Shown in pieces: positions 27,148 to 38,627 of a stretch of 64,000 bases of DNA. Location of the stretch: positions 12,832,253 to 12,896,252 of the forward strand of contig NC_085876.1 in NCBI RefSeq assembly GCF_034702125.1, written 5' to 3'. The DNA comes from Engraulis encrasicolus. Its lineage: Eukaryota; Chordata; Actinopteri; Clupeiformes; Engraulidae. Numbering within the stretch: the first letter of the stretch is position 1; every line of letters begins with the position of its first letter. A program made the position numbers and the translations under genes. The notes under the pieces are model-generated. The model ran no database searches. It was not told the origin of the DNA and saw nothing but the letters and a program-made list of their open reading frames with translations.

Positions 27148-30100
27148 CCGCCAAGGGGAAAATTCTCCCGGTGGGAAAAGGTGGGCCACTCCGCCCCTGG
27201 GCACGGGTTGAAAAACAACAGGTTGTTCTCATCTACGGATGTATCGTTCATCGGGGCCAGACTGAATTACACATCCAGTCTCACATTTAGGCTGGTTTAT
27301 CAGGCTATCAACCCATGGCAATCCTGCTGATTTGGTGTAAGGTTTGACTGTCTGTGGGTATAGTTTTGCAAACAGTTACAAAAATATTTTAGCGATCAGA
27401 AAAAACTGTAACGAAGTGCATCTACAAGTTTGAGTCATCCCGACCTCTTTATTTTTCTCCCTACTCCCAAATCCCATGATGCATCTTGCTCTCATCTACG
27501 ACCTTGAGCACAAGGTCAGGGGGGTCAGTGGTGAGGCTTACCTCTCGTGCATCTCCTTGGCCTCGCGCTCCTTCCTCTTGATCTCCAGCTCAGCAAACAG
27601 CTTCATGGTCTGCTTGTAGACCGCCTGCCGGAACTAACATAGCATTGGGAAAAGGTGAGTACCACAGCACAAACATTATACCGGTATATTACTACACAAA
27701 ACCTCCAAATGGTACACCATTGGGAACATGTAAGTGCAGACGTCCCTTCTCACTAATTACTAGTACCACACACAGCAGGGACACCATTGGGAACATGAGC
27801 ACCAAAGCACAAACATCAAGGATTACTACAGGCATCCCTTCTTCAAAAATCGAATGGTCCTACTACTACCAAACATTTGTAATCCAGCACGTCATTGAAC
27901 AAGCTGATGAAGTAAAACAACTCTTCAATTCGATTATTATAATTCTTGGGCACAAGGAAGTCAATCTATCCATCCTTTATGGTTGACTTCTATGCAGGAC
28001 TGTAAAATCTGGCGTATCCCTGCTTCGCACCAACCAACACATGCAGTTTGTGCTGCCTACTACAATGGTACAGCGCTACACAAAAAGTACCCATCAATTA
28101 ATCATTACAGCAGCAAAAAAGTAAAAACCCGGCCACAGTTCCCAACACCGGCCACAGAGTCACTGGTCTAACTGGAGTGCATTTCCCAAACACTTTATAA
28201 TAATAAATATAAAATAATACTTAAGCCTAAGTAGTACTCAAGTATAAGGTGCCCCTTTGACAACACGGTATATGAGAAACAGCTCTCACATCATCACTAG
28301 AAGTCCATAAAAAAACACTATTTGCCTTGTGCACACACTAAGCATTTTATTTGAATGTGTGAGACAATAATATTGTATGAAGGCCTATAAATAATTATAT
28401 GTAGAACATTTTAGGGATGTAATTTATTGCCTGGGGGGCACCTTACTTTAGGCTTAAGTACTACTTACTTGTTTTTTGGTGAAACACATCCCTAGTCTTG
28501 AGTATCCATTATCAGCTGATTCGGAGCTGGTTGAATCAAACTTATGGCACATTTTTTCTTTCCCTGAATCCTAGATTGACACTTCTCGACAGGCATAACA
28601 TGAGAGAGGTGTCCATACCATTTCAGGGTCGTCCTCCTCCACGATCTGTGGTTTGCCTTCCTTCTTCAGCTGTTTTCTCTTCTGTACCATCTGTGAGTTG
28701 AGACATTTACAGTAAGTATATGCAAGTCTGAATCTGAAAATATATATATTTATATATATGCCATATCAGAGGTATACATTTTTTTTAAAAAGGTATACTT
28801 TTCAAAAGGGTGTAAATATCATACTGAAGTTAAACACTAACCATATGCTCGATATATTCCTTCCCTGCGTGGATCACATCGACTGCACGCTTCTTTTGTT
28901 CTTGGTCCAGGAGCAGCTTGTATGCTTTGTCAACCGCTATGGCAAAAAAGGAAAGAATTTAAAGACAAATTTAGGTCATAGCTCCATGAAGATTTCCACC
29001 CCAAAATACCATACCATTATTGTTTCAAGTTCAATAAACAACCTAATGTAAGCAAAACTAAAAACAGGAATGAAGTGGTTGCTTCATTGGGTGAAAGCTC
29101 ACACTTCAGATGCTCATGAGGATCTGAAAGAGGGAGTTGTGAGTTGAGGAGAGAGAAGGGCTAAGCCCTGAAGGATGTCACATGTACATCAGCTTGTCCC
29201 AATTAATAAATGACTTGGCTTCACTTCAGGGTGCCTAGGATCTTCTGTCTTCTCAACTTAAAACTCTGAATGTCTACATTCAACTAAAGCCCGATTCGCA
29301 CGGGATAAATATTACCTATGGACCCCGGTAATTCGCAATTACCCCCGGACCTCCGTGATTTTTCGGCACGCATTTGGACGGGATAAATAAACGTCTGTTA
29401 TTTACTCAACTCACAGACATTAGAAGGGGGTGCAGATGGCGCGCCTATGTGAAATTACCCCAGGATGTCTGTGTTTCGCTGAAACACAGTAGGTAATTCA
29501 CGGCGGAATTATTACCTCACAAATCGCGGACATGGCACATTCGCACAGGACTAAGAACACAGACATTGTCCGTGATTATTCAGAATTACCGTGGGTCCAT
29601 AGGTAATAAAAGTCCCGTCCGAATCACCTATTAGACTGCAAATCGTATACTGCACTACCTATGGGACAATTAATAAATGACTTAACTTCACTTCAGGGTG
29701 CCTCGGATCTTCTTTCTTCTCAACTTAAAACTCTGAATGTCTACATTCAACTAAGACTGCAAATCGTATACTGCACTACCTATGGGACAGTCATGAGATC
29801 ACATTTCGCTGTCGCGATTCTGTGAATTGCAGGCAAAAAGAAGGCTCTGCATGATGGAAGTTATTGGGAACAACTATGGCACCCACCTTCGAAAGCCTTC
29901 TGGGCGCGATCTGGATCATCCTGGTTCTTGTCAGGATGCACCAAGATGGACAGCTAAGTGACAGGGGAAGAGAACACTATATTTTAATACCACTCCATAC
30001 CAACATCCTTTTTCAGTAGCTTCTCAAAATAGAATGAAGCGTCAACTGTACCCATTTGCGTACCCCTACAATAGTACACATACTGTACGGGTTCTTGTGA

Positions 30101-31472
30101 TGATCGTTTTGCACTCGAGAATGGTCTTGTTGTTATGTACACTTAAAGCATCCCCATTTAAAGCATATAAATACAGTTTGGAGCCGGGGCCTATTATATG
30201 GGGTTGCGCGCAAAATGGTTCCTACCGCTTGGGTGTGGGGTGTGTCTGTGTGGGTGGGGAGTATGCCTAACAAAACATGACTGAGAAGCAATATAAGGTG
30301 ATGACTAATAACTGCAACAATCTAATGAGTCCCTCACCTGTCGGAAGCGCTTCTTGACCTCTTCATCCGTGGCCTCTGGGTCGAGCTGCAGCACCTTCAA
30401 TGGAATATGATTGCCGTGTTCTATTATAGATCAGCTAGATTTAAACAGCTCACTGCTAAGACTTTTCATCATGATGAACAAACAAAAAGGCCTCCATCAC
30501 AACAAAAATTACCTCAAACGGGTTGAGATTAAAATACGACGAGCCAGGCCTAAGCAATCGCTCTATCTGTTGCTTCGGCGTCAGTACAGAGTCCCTCTTC
30601 TCGATTTGTTTTACCTGCAAACAGAAACACAAAAATAAATCATCTTGAACTTCATTGATCTGAGCAGCGTCATAACTGGAGAAAAAAAACTGCATCCTTA
30701 GCATCCATGTCTATTGATGGCCAGTGACTAAATGAATAATTATATAAACTTTGGAGAATGATGTAAAGTCTGCTGCTCTGGGTAGGCTATAGTCTATATG
30801 CGGCATAAAAATCGTCAAGATCATTTTGACAGTTTTGTCACTGGAGGGGACACATACGTCAAAGTCTTTACATCAAGTTTATGCTCCTTTGCATCGTCTC
30901 CGATCACAAAGGTAGCAAAACAAGCCTTCGAGTGTAAATTTAAGAGCAAGATCAATTGGTGAAATCTTGCAGTAGATCTCTAGTTACGTATGAATTAAGT
31001 AATAGTCACTTGATCACGACATGTTGGCCACACCGTCAAGAACCAACCTCCACTGCACAAATATAGGTAACAGGCTACCTTTAACGTCATGTTGTAAATA
31101 GATCTATTCTCCACAATAATGAACAATTGAAAACCATGAAGACCGACTTCTATTTGCATATATATATCACACATAATAACACACGCCTGAAAATAACAGA
31201 TTAGTCTGAATAGATAGATGAGATAGATTATGGCGCTAACGTTAGTCGATTATTGTGCTAGCTGAGCTGAGTATGCTAACTAGGCCAGAGCCGCGTTATC
31301 AGTTTAAGTGAATGGTCTGACAGGCGCAAGACACAGTATGAAAAATGTATAAGTTAAAACGCAAATCTGTTCAATTGTGTATCCAAATTATGCATACCTC
31401 GGAGTAAAACGTCTGAAATGCATCGTCTCTACTGCCTCCCTGGGCTACAGGCTCACCCCCGGCAGTCGCCAT
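23797..31472 (-). CDS. dnajc8: DNAJC8, J-domain splicing-associated co-chaperone (complete)
   Basis: DnaJ homolog subfamily C member 8 is a nuclear J protein that associates with splicing factors and stimulates Hsp70. Nine exons join in frame on the minus strand: 31472-31398, 30614-30513, 30394-30338, 29953-29887, 28936-28842, 28690-28619, 27633-27542, 24540-24465 and 23916-23797 (stop TGA). The product is 251 residues, close to the 253 of human. The start is ATGGCGACTGCC at 31472, the first ATG of exon 1. The J domain starts near residue 55 (FNLNPFEVLQLDP) and carries the catalytic HPD tripeptide at about 84-86 (SILVHPDKNQDD). The C-terminal half is a long charged helix rich in K, E and R, ending KVKMEQRE. 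Neighbours: it converges on tmem65, and the unidentified gene at 32.2-33.3 kb lies upstream on the same strand. Intron 7 (24541-27541) is packed with mobile DNA. Confidence 0.97.
24047..24405. mobile_element. hAT-like miniature element with perfect target duplication
   Basis: Ends GAGTGGCTCTTCACTGG and, inverted, CAGTGTTTCTTAACTGG. The flanking octamers CTGTAGAG at 24039-24046 and 24406-24413 are identical. It lies in intron 8 of dnajc8. Confidence 0.88.
25021..25250. repeat. Dispersed repeat, copy 1 (uninterrupted)
   Basis: It shares GCCGACTGTTGACT, GGAATCCGTCTCC, CATTTAAATTAATTG and GCAAAAGCATACAAATAACA in order with 60228-61240, where the two halves are separated by about 790 bases. Confidence 0.7.
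25688..27199. mobile_element. hAT-type nonautonomous element, 1512 bases
   Basis: Starts CAGGCGCGGAGTGGCC and ends GGCCACTCCGCCCCTG. Both flanks are GGCACGGG (25680-25687 and 27200-27207), a perfect 8-base target duplication. Subterminal GGGCCGC/GCGGCC motifs and a T-rich run near 27117 are present. No transposase frame was found, so it would depend on an enzyme supplied elsewhere. Confidence 0.9.
29198..29790. repeat. Tandem duplication, one copy interrupted by a miniature element
   Basis: The unit AATTAATAAATGACTT..CTGAATGTCTACATTCAACTA plus GACTGCAAATCGTATACTGC occurs twice. The first copy (29200-29287 and 29631-29667) is split; the second (29668-29790) is intact and shows the empty site. 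Confidence 0.85.
29288..29630. mobile_element. Miniature inverted-repeat element in dnajc8 intron 4-5
   Basis: The left arm has CCCGATTCGCACGGG and ATTACCTATGGACCC. The right arm has the inverse GGGTCCATAGGTAAT and CCCGTCCGAATC. Insertion is at CAACTA/AGACTGC compared with the intact duplicate at 29747-29762, and TAA/TTA at the borders suggests a 3-base target like PIF/Harbinger. Confidence 0.75.
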
Positions 31473-31600
31473 CTTGGCTCAAACGTGACGCATGTGACGT
31501 AGATTTGCCATGTGACCTGTACCCAGGTCCTCCCACAGATATCAAATGATGAGCTCTTGCAAATCCATGTCAAAGAGCTTGGTACAACATCTTTGTCCAT
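31473..31600 (-). promoter_or_regulatory. Likely dnajc8 promoter and 5' UTR
   Basis: The sequence just upstream of the dnajc8 ATG contains several CpG and CGTCA/TGACG-type motifs (CGTGACGCATGTGACG at about 31483-31498), as expected for a housekeeping promoter. No TATA box was recognised. The transcription start cannot be placed. Confidence 0.35.
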
Positions 31601-32234
31601 GTCCTACAAACAGTCTATGACAGAACTACAACAAGGCTGAACTGACCAGTGATTGACAAAATTGTTTCCTTCATTTATGCAGACTTCTTTTTTGGGTGGA
31701 GCTCATCTCTTTACTCTCAGAGATTAAATGGGTTTAGAAATAGAAATAAGGATGAATAGGACTTTGGCTGTGATTGTTCCATATCTGTGTTTTGAAAAAG
31801 GCCTCTTTTTTAAAGTATCATATCACATTCATATGGCATTTCGATGACACTTTGTGCACATTATTTAAAAAAAGCAACAACATATATTTAATCTATATTT
31901 TCTGTATGGTTCTCTTTATTAAAACGCAGCCTAGAAAATTCTCCCCTGGTAGCAGAGCATTGTGCTACTATTTCATAATGACTCACGAGTTCCATGTCCA
32001 AAATACTGGACCTCCAAGCCTGATATTGGCACTTTTCTACAGCACATATCACAAACACACATACACATTACACCACACGCTGAAAACCATTTGATAAGAA
32101 TTCTTTATATTTGAAAATAATGTGACCAAATAGCTTTAAAACAGTGATTTCTCTGAAGAAGGCAGTGATGCCTCAGCGTTGTAGGAATGAATCCATGATG
32201 TGATGATGGAATGCGTATGAACGGGTAAGTCCCT
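31601..32234. other. Intergenic gap, dnajc8 to the unidentified gene
   Basis: AT-rich sequence with no convincing reading frame. TTTATT at 31915-31920 is AATAAA on the minus strand and could be the polyadenylation signal of the gene at 32235-33269, about 315 bases past its stop. Confidence 0.3.
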
Positions 32235-33269
32235 CTACTCCACATTGTACTGGGTCCGTCTCCCGGACACACTCCTGTTCTGCTCCGCGGCCTCCAGTTC
32301 CTGAAGCTCCTGGACCCGCTGGGTGAGGCTCTGCAGGCGGCCCAGATACTCCTTCACCGGGGCGGGCAGACGCAGTGCCAGGGGCAGGCTCTGCTGGTGC
32401 TCCTCATCACACTCAGACTTGTTTGTCTGAAATGTTATTGAAGAGGAGGAAGACAAGAGGTGTCCGTGGGTTAATATGAATTGTAGTAGGTAATGGTAGT
32501 TTTAATGGCAATATTAATGTCTTTTTTTTTTAAATAAAATATCTTACCAATGATAGCAGGTGAGCAACGAGCTGTAAAAAAAATAAAAGACAAAAAAATA
32601 CAAAATTATGATAGGTCTACATAAAAATGGTATACAAAGACATTTTAAGTCAATCAATACATTGCGGTTAGGAAAAAAGAAATAACTTTAATAACTTATA
32701 CTTCCAATAAATCAATGAAATAAAATATTATGTAAATGGAGATACAGTCAGCAAGTGAAACTGAAGGAAAAAAGCTGGAACAGCACAGATGCAATGTTTT
32801 TTTGTGTGTTTTTTTTAATGCTTTGATGGTCAAAACATCTTCGTCAGTCTGAAATAAATCATATAATTTGAATGGAAGATATTTAAATTTATTTGTTTAG
32901 GGGGATAGCCCCTTGAGATAGGATATATCGTTTTCGAGGGGGTCCCCAGTATGCAGGTATGCAACAAAGTCAATGACCTACCATCTTCTTCCTCGACCTT
33001 CTCTTCATGCCCTGGATTGCAACCACCACGCTCAAGACCAAGAGGGTGACCAGCAGCGTAGGCAGCAGCAGCTCCACGGCATCAGCCAAGGTGAAGGGGC
33101 CTCCTGGAGTCAGCTGTACCTCCTGTGTCTGGCCGCGCTTCTCCACGGCTCGCAGTATTTCCCTTGGGATCAGTTCGGCCCATGTGGTGGCCCATGCTGG
33201 GACTCCAGGTTTCACTGAGGACCTGACGCTGTAGGAAAGGCTGGATGGCGCCCAACAAGAAAAGTCCAT
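32235..33269 (-). CDS. Unidentified single-pass membrane protein, three exons
   Basis: I do not recognise this gene. Three minus-strand segments splice in phase: 33269-32982 (96 codons), a 24-base microexon 32571-32548 (LVAHLLSL) and 32426-32235 (63 codons plus TAG), giving about 167 residues. The donors (ATG/GTAGGT, TTG/GTAAGA) and acceptors (TTTTTTACAG, ACATTTCAG) are good. Residues about 65-87 form a strong hydrophobic helix (AVELLLPTLLVTLLVLSVVV) followed by a basic stop-transfer cluster (MKRRSRKK), so the C terminus is probably cytosolic. Exon 3 predicts an amphipathic, coiled-coil-like helix (VKEYLGRLQSLTQRVQELQE). The N terminus lacks a clear signal peptide. The start is uncertain: ATG 33269 is the first in frame, but a good acceptor (CCTTTCCTACAG) near 33226 could make this an internal exon. 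The phase-consistent splicing and membrane topology favour a real gene. Confidence 0.6.
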
Positions 33270-33495
33270 GTCCACCTTTGCTTTGGCTTTTTCTTGTTTG
33301 TTTGTTTGTTTTATGTCTCTTCCACAGACATAAACATTTCCAAATGAATAAGAGATAGAATCTTGGATGAAGATGGAATGTTGTGACAGAATCCCTGATT
33401 ATGATGTCATTCATGTTGATGTATGATGATGATGATGATGTCATTATGATGTCATATATTGTTGTTGGCAGAGGGTCCTCATTAAATTTTATGTA

Positions 33496-33540
33496 TGTAT
33501 TGGATGGAGGGCCCTTTCAGATGATTTGCAAAAGCTGACA
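33496..33540. repeat. Short dispersed repeat, copy A
   Basis: TGTATTGG..GGGCCCTTTCAGATGA..CAAAAGCTGAC resembles 34896-34972 and 58440-58518. Confidence 0.45.
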
Positions 33541-34127
33541 ACAACCCTACTTACTTGGTGTGACAACGAAGTTAAGACTGGATTGCACTCCGGAATAAAG
33601 ACAGAAGCCTACTGGGGATGAAGTAGTGCAATGTGAAAATGAAGTGGGCTCACTTGAAACAAATGGAGGATTGAATTGTTAAGAGAATGCAATGCAAAGT
33701 GTGTCATACTCTCACTGGGAAATTTAATCAGAGGGCACGGTATTGCAAGAGTTCCATTGCTGTGCGGCAAGTGATGCAAGACAGAGAAAGCTAGATTTGC
33801 AGCTGCACTCCTACACCTGCCTTCATGGCTTGAAAACTGCTGTAGAGAGTTACTTATGCTCAATCCCAGTTTTGAACAACAAAAAAAATACGTATTTGTG
33901 GAAAAAAAGCTTTGCACACTCCTTTGGATTTTTTTCTTCTTTAAGTTATTTTTTCTTTTTATTCATTCATTGGCAAACATGATGACGTTTCGACCTCTCT
34001 GTCTTCCTCAGATTCAGATCCAGGAGTGTGCGAAGCTTTTTTCCACAAATTGAAAACTGCTGTAGAAATGGGAAAAAGACCTAAAGGAAAATAAATAAAT
34101 AAATAAATAAACATCAACATAAAACAT

Positions 34128-34290
34128 CTGGGGTGCCATAACTCAATTGGCTAAGGTGCCGTAACGTACCCCGGCGCCCGGGTTCAAGTCCTGCTCGAGA
34201 TCACTTCCTAATCCTTCCCCCTTATCTCTCTTGCTCATTTCCCTCTCGAACCATCCTGTCCAAATGAAGCCATAAAACACATCTTTAAAA
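34128..34290 (+). mobile_element. tRNA-derived SINE
   Basis: Head GGTGCCATAACTCAATTGGC with B box GGGTTCAAGTCC, then CTTCCTAATCCTTCCCCCTT and a CAAATGAAGCCATAAAA tail. Same architecture as 21173-21332. An AATA run at 34091-34110 precedes it. Confidence 0.7.
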
Positions 34291-34557
34291 ATTAGTGAAT
34301 AAAGAAAAAGCAGGTGTTATTATAGTCCAACAAAAAAATTGCAGTTCAATGTTTTCAGAGCCTTTCAAGACCTTCAGTGCATATCAATACTCTATAACCT
34401 TGAAAAAAAGGAAAACTCCTGATCATATCCAGGTAAGACTCATCCAGACCAAATCCATCCTTGTGAATGGAGGGGTTGTGACACCAGACAGTCCTGACAT
34501 TCAGGCAACAACAAGAATACATGGTCACCCACAGTCACAGCCCAGGGAGCACACACA

Positions 34558-34642
34558 GCCCCCCAAAGAGTCAGTGAGAGTACCATGTCAAAGCAACACA
34601 CAGCCCCCCAAAGAGTCAGTGAGAGTACCATGTCAAAGCAAC
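34558..34642. repeat. Perfect 43-base tandem duplication
   Basis: The unit beginning ACACAGCCCCCCAAAGAGTC and ending TACCATGTCAAAGCA is present twice without visible change, so it is recent. Confidence 0.85.
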
Positions 34643-34895
34643 TAAGGCCAGAATCACACAACCCTTTTCCGACATGAATGGAAAGACAGTATATACATGT
34701 ATTCGTTGTTTGCTATTCATCATGTTTTTTTGTTGCTTGTGACTCTAATGTAGTGGCCCTGTGTCCATGAGAACATGTCTGGTTACTTAATTAATATAAC
34801 CATATAGGAAGCAGTAACATGCACAAACATACAAGCCTGACAACAGGGGTGGCTATAGGGGTCCGTTGTCCCAGGCCCAGGGACCTGGCCAAACT

Positions 34896-34972
34896 ATTCT
34901 GTATTGCATTGCATGTATTGAGAAGGGGGGCCTTTAAGATGATTTTGTCCCAGACCCAGTCAAAGCTGTCAG
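34896..34972. repeat. Short dispersed repeat, copy B
   Basis: GGGGGGCCTTTAAGATGATT, TTGTCCCAGACCCAG, CAAAGCTGTCAG; the same blocks recur at 58440-58518. Confidence 0.5.
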
Positions 34973-35797
34973 GGGTCTTGTGTATACGCTAGCGTGCACA
35001 CACACAAGCCATTAGCCAAATATGCAAATAGGCAACAAAATTAAGGTAGGTGTTTTTTGGGTTTTTTTTTACTCAAGACACTACTTATCAACGTCCCTTG
35101 TCATCTTTTATATCATACAGCATTTTTTACTCAAGTCAGTCTTCAAGAAATGTATGAGAAACTAACAACAGCCACACAAAAGAAACATCACATTGCTGCC
35201 CCCTAGTGGAAGAGGAACATTCATGCATGGCACAAACACCTCGTCTCTTTATAAGTGCACATCTCAAAAGTCAAAAGGTCAAAATGCAAACAATGCTCTA
35301 ATTAAAATGCACATTTTTTTCTGATCCATGTAGAAACAAGCATTTCAATAACTAATCATTTCAATACCACACGTCAATACCACCAATGTTAACCTAAAAA
35401 AGCTGTATAAAAAAGCCATTAAGCTGACATGAAACGCATCTTTGAGGGAGACTGTGCTGGCCACTGCATGGCACAGACGCCTACCTCATCACCCATTCAG
35501 GCTTGGCCTGCCACGGCAACTGTGAGGATGCTGAGGTTGGACTGACTGTGACCGAGCCACACTGAGGACCCATCACGCCGCCATTGATCCCTGCTGCTGG
35601 TAGCGATATTGATCTCCTTCCACACACAACACACACACACACAGCCACACTGAAACACACGGGATCAGATTGCAACTGATCACAATGCTCTGGTGTGCCA
35701 GTGGAGTGGCGTCTGTCTGGGACACACTCGCCTTGATTGAGACGTGCAGAAGCACATGCCATGCCTGGAGGGGGGCCGAGCTTAGCTGGTGTGTTAG

Positions 35798-35799
35798 GG

Positions 35800-35889
<90 letters not shown>

Positions 35890-35991
35890 ACACTACTGTT
35901 AATCACAGGATCAGTGCGCCGAAAGCCCCTCATGCTGAACTGAACTGAGGCATTGAGCTTGCAATGCAGTCCACACACCCAATCCCTGTTC

Positions 35992-36077
<86 letters not shown>
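35798..36077. repeat. AG tract (35798-35884) and GT tract (35995-36077)
   Basis: Two long dinucleotide tracts separated by about 110 bases. The long Arg/Glu and Cys/Val frames here are repeat artefacts. Confidence 0.95.
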
Positions 36078-36079
<2 letters not shown>

Positions 36080-36431
36080 AAAGGAGGTAGAGGGATGGAG
36101 TGAGGGGAAAACAGGAACGCGTATCAACATAGAAATGCACCTAAAAGGAGACAAATGGCAAACAAAAGAATGAAATTGAAATAGAATGATGATGATGGAA
36201 GACATAAGGGAAATGATAGACAGGAAACAAGAGGAGGGCTGTACGTCATTCTGTTTCCTCCTGAGCTTTTCCCCCACGAGGTACAATAATGTCATCAACA
36301 ATCAAAGTTTTTATTCAAATTCATTATCGTGCAAAAAACATCATTCAGAAGTCATTGTCTCATTTGTAATCATGATTGTGAAAAGGAGACCACACTCAAA
36401 AAAGTCACTGAACATGCCGGATACTCTATTG

Positions 36432-36741
36432 CAGGGGTGGCGAACCGTTTACAGCCCTTTTTTAGGCCGTCTTATCCGGCCAATGACATCATTTTAATGT
36501 TATGCAGTTTCACATGAAATGTGACATGTTTCGTGAAGAAATCTTAGCAATTGCATTTGCAATATAATGAAGTTGTATTTTCAGGGGCCTTAGTGAAGGT
36601 GGGATCTGTTGTAAAGGTTTCCACCTTCAATATAGGCCTTAAGTGCAGTGGGAAATCCAGGTTTGTGTTCATAGAACGGCCCTTGGAGGAATTAATTTAA
36701 TTTGAAGTGGCCCCTTGAACGAAAAAGGTTTCCTACCCTTG
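36432..36741. mobile_element. hAT-like miniature element
   Basis: Ends CAGGGGTGGCGAACC and, inverted, CAAGGGTAGGAAACC. Flanks CTCTATTG and TTCTATTG agree at 7 of 8 bases. Confidence 0.78.
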
Positions 36742-37014
36742 TTCTATTGTTTTCTCCACAGAGGGACGGCACCGAGACAAAAGGGCAGAGGAAAGCAGCC
36801 CAGGACAGACATACCGTAAGATGAGAGGGAGTACTGGCAAGATCCGACTCTTTGGCTCCTTCTCACTCACACACCGGCCTTGGCACCAACACTCCCCCTG
36901 CCCCCATCTCCAGCCCTGGGATCCGACACCACCACCACACACACCTGGGTGAGGCCAATGAGAAGCCACAACACTTCACTGCATCTCACACACACACGCA
37001 CCCATACCCTACAG

Positions 37015-37108
37015 CAGTGGTATCCAATTATTTTTCCCCAAGGCCAAATTATGTGAGGCATACGCATGGGCCGGATCTGGCCCGTGAGCCGCCATTTGGA
37101 GACCACTG
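37015..37108. mobile_element. Very short hAT-like element, 94 bases
   Basis: Ends CAGTGGTATCCAATT and, inverted, CAGTGGTCTCCAAAT. Flanks CCCTACAG and CCCAACAG agree at 7 of 8 bases. Confidence 0.75.
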
Positions 37109-37321
37109 CCCAACAGTAAAGATGGTTGGCATTATTCCAGAATGCAGGTGAGGTAACTTACCGGTACCTGGATATGTCAGCTTGGCGCTGTGTCGAGTTG
37201 TAGGCCTACCAGAAAAATGGCAGTGGAAGAGGTATAAATCACTGACTTGGAATACCAACCTCAAGACTAGAACACAGGTCTTCTGAGTACCAGAGCTCTA
37301 GTCGGACGGCTACACCTCTAC

Positions 37322-37545
37322 ATTACATTACATTTAGCTGAGGATATCATCCAGAGCGACTTAGGTATTTTCATAGTATAGGGTATAGGTTACCGTCCCT
37401 GAAGCAGTGTGGGGTTGGGTGCCTTGCTCAAGGGCACCTCAGCCATGGATGGAGGTGTAGGGTCAGGTAAGGGTGGGATTCGAACCTACAAACCTTTGAT
37501 CCTATCCCCATCTCTGAAACCATTAGGCCACGGCTACCCTCACCT
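37322..37545 (-). mobile_element. SINE, reverse orientation
   Basis: ACATTACATTTAGCTGAGG tail, GGTTGGGTGCCTTGCTCAAG core, GGGATTCGAACC B-box complement and a tRNA-Ser-like AGGCCACGGCTACCC head. Confidence 0.75.
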
Positions 37546-38059
37546 AACAGCTTGATGGCATAATAGTGGCGAGAATACAGGTTTGGTTCTTAAACGCACG
37601 TTTGGGTTCAAAGCAGGATCTGGCTCAACTTTCCACTCTACTGAACACCTGATCTGGGGTGCGTTTCTAGAAAACATAGTTGCTAGCCAGATAGCAACCA
37701 TTGCCAATAGGAAATTGCATTGTTAACAACAAAGTAGCTTACAATGTAGAAGTACAAGAGGTAGTAGAGAAATGCACCCCTGTGTATCTGACTTGACAGA
37801 GAGGGGAACAGCTTCATGAAGTTCTTGTCTCCTTCCTTTTCAAGGAACTTCTCTCCACTTATCTGGGCCACGGAACAATCATGAACGGATGGGCTAGTCT
37901 AGTGTATGATGCAGTCATTAAATGAATTATGTTACATTACAACCTTTGAGGACTGAGATCAGTGAGGACAGTGTCTGTGTCATTATCATTATAATGGGTT
38001 TGGAAGATATATTCTTTACAGTTGCATCGCTCACATCCTGGGTGTAGGAATAGTAAAAG

Positions 38060-38347
38060 GCTTCTTTCCAAGATCCTAACTACCATTCTCCCCAAGAGCT
38101 TGTGGCCTCGTGATGACGTCACTCCACATCAGTAATGAGACAAATATAATTTAAAAATTTAGCAAAAATGCAATTGAAAGATCCCTTTCATTTGCAATCA
38201 GGATTTTGAATGGAGGAAAGTTGTCACGGCTAGGTTGTCAGTGGGAAAACTGTAGTGTATTGTATTCTCAATGGAGGCGGGGTGTCACGTGAAGTGTGAG
38301 GCCTCAAGCACAGGTCAAGGATGGGAGTCAGGATAATGGAAAGAGCC
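38060..38347. mobile_element. Miniature inverted-repeat element, diverged copy
   Basis: GAGCTTGTGGCCTCGTGATG on the left and GTGAGGCCTCAAGCAC on the right, with the internal blocks TGGAGGCGGGGTGTCA and GACGTCACT, match the element at 51911-52205. Confidence 0.6.
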
Positions 38348-38627
38348 CAAAGTCTTCAAGGTGTGTGATTGAGCATATGACAACATGTAAAAATGTAATT
38401 AAAATTGCTGATAGGTTCATGGATTCATGTGTCTGTTCTTGTGTTCTAGGTCTAAAAAGCTCCAGAATTCACTGATTCTTTTGCTGTAAAAGAGCAGAAT
38501 ATGTCGAGTTCCAATTGGGGTCAGAAATATTGTCGTTGCCTGTTGCGCTTTGGAGTTCAATTATAATTGGGACACAAATTGGGAGTCTTGGAATTATCGA
38601 ACCAATGCACTGATGCTCGATTTGAGT

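Larger units (their letters stand above)
24816..27408. mobile_element. Possible composite element with matching inverted ends
   Basis: CAGTTTTTTCTGATCGC at 24816 is the exact inverse of the sequence ending at 27408. The span contains the hAT element at 25688-27199 and a repeat shared with 60228-61240. Without the hAT insert the unit would be about 1.1 kb. No clear target duplication was found. Confidence 0.45.
33270..38600. other. Gap between the unidentified gene and hnrnpr: repeats only
   Basis: No supported exon was found in about 5.3 kb. It contains a tRNA-derived SINE (34128-34290), a 43-base tandem duplication (34558-34642), AG and GT microsatellites (35798-36077), hAT-like miniature elements (36432-36741, 37015-37108), a SINE in reverse (37322-37545) and a miniature element at 38060-38347. 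Near 35490-35620 (-) a short open stretch ends in a donor-like ATGAG/GTAGGC but has no partner. Confidence 0.5.

Noticed and set aside
35490..35620. Possible minus-strand exon ending ATGAG/GTAGGC
   Set aside because: The upstream border would have to lie in an AC-rich repeat, and there is no partner exon or family match.
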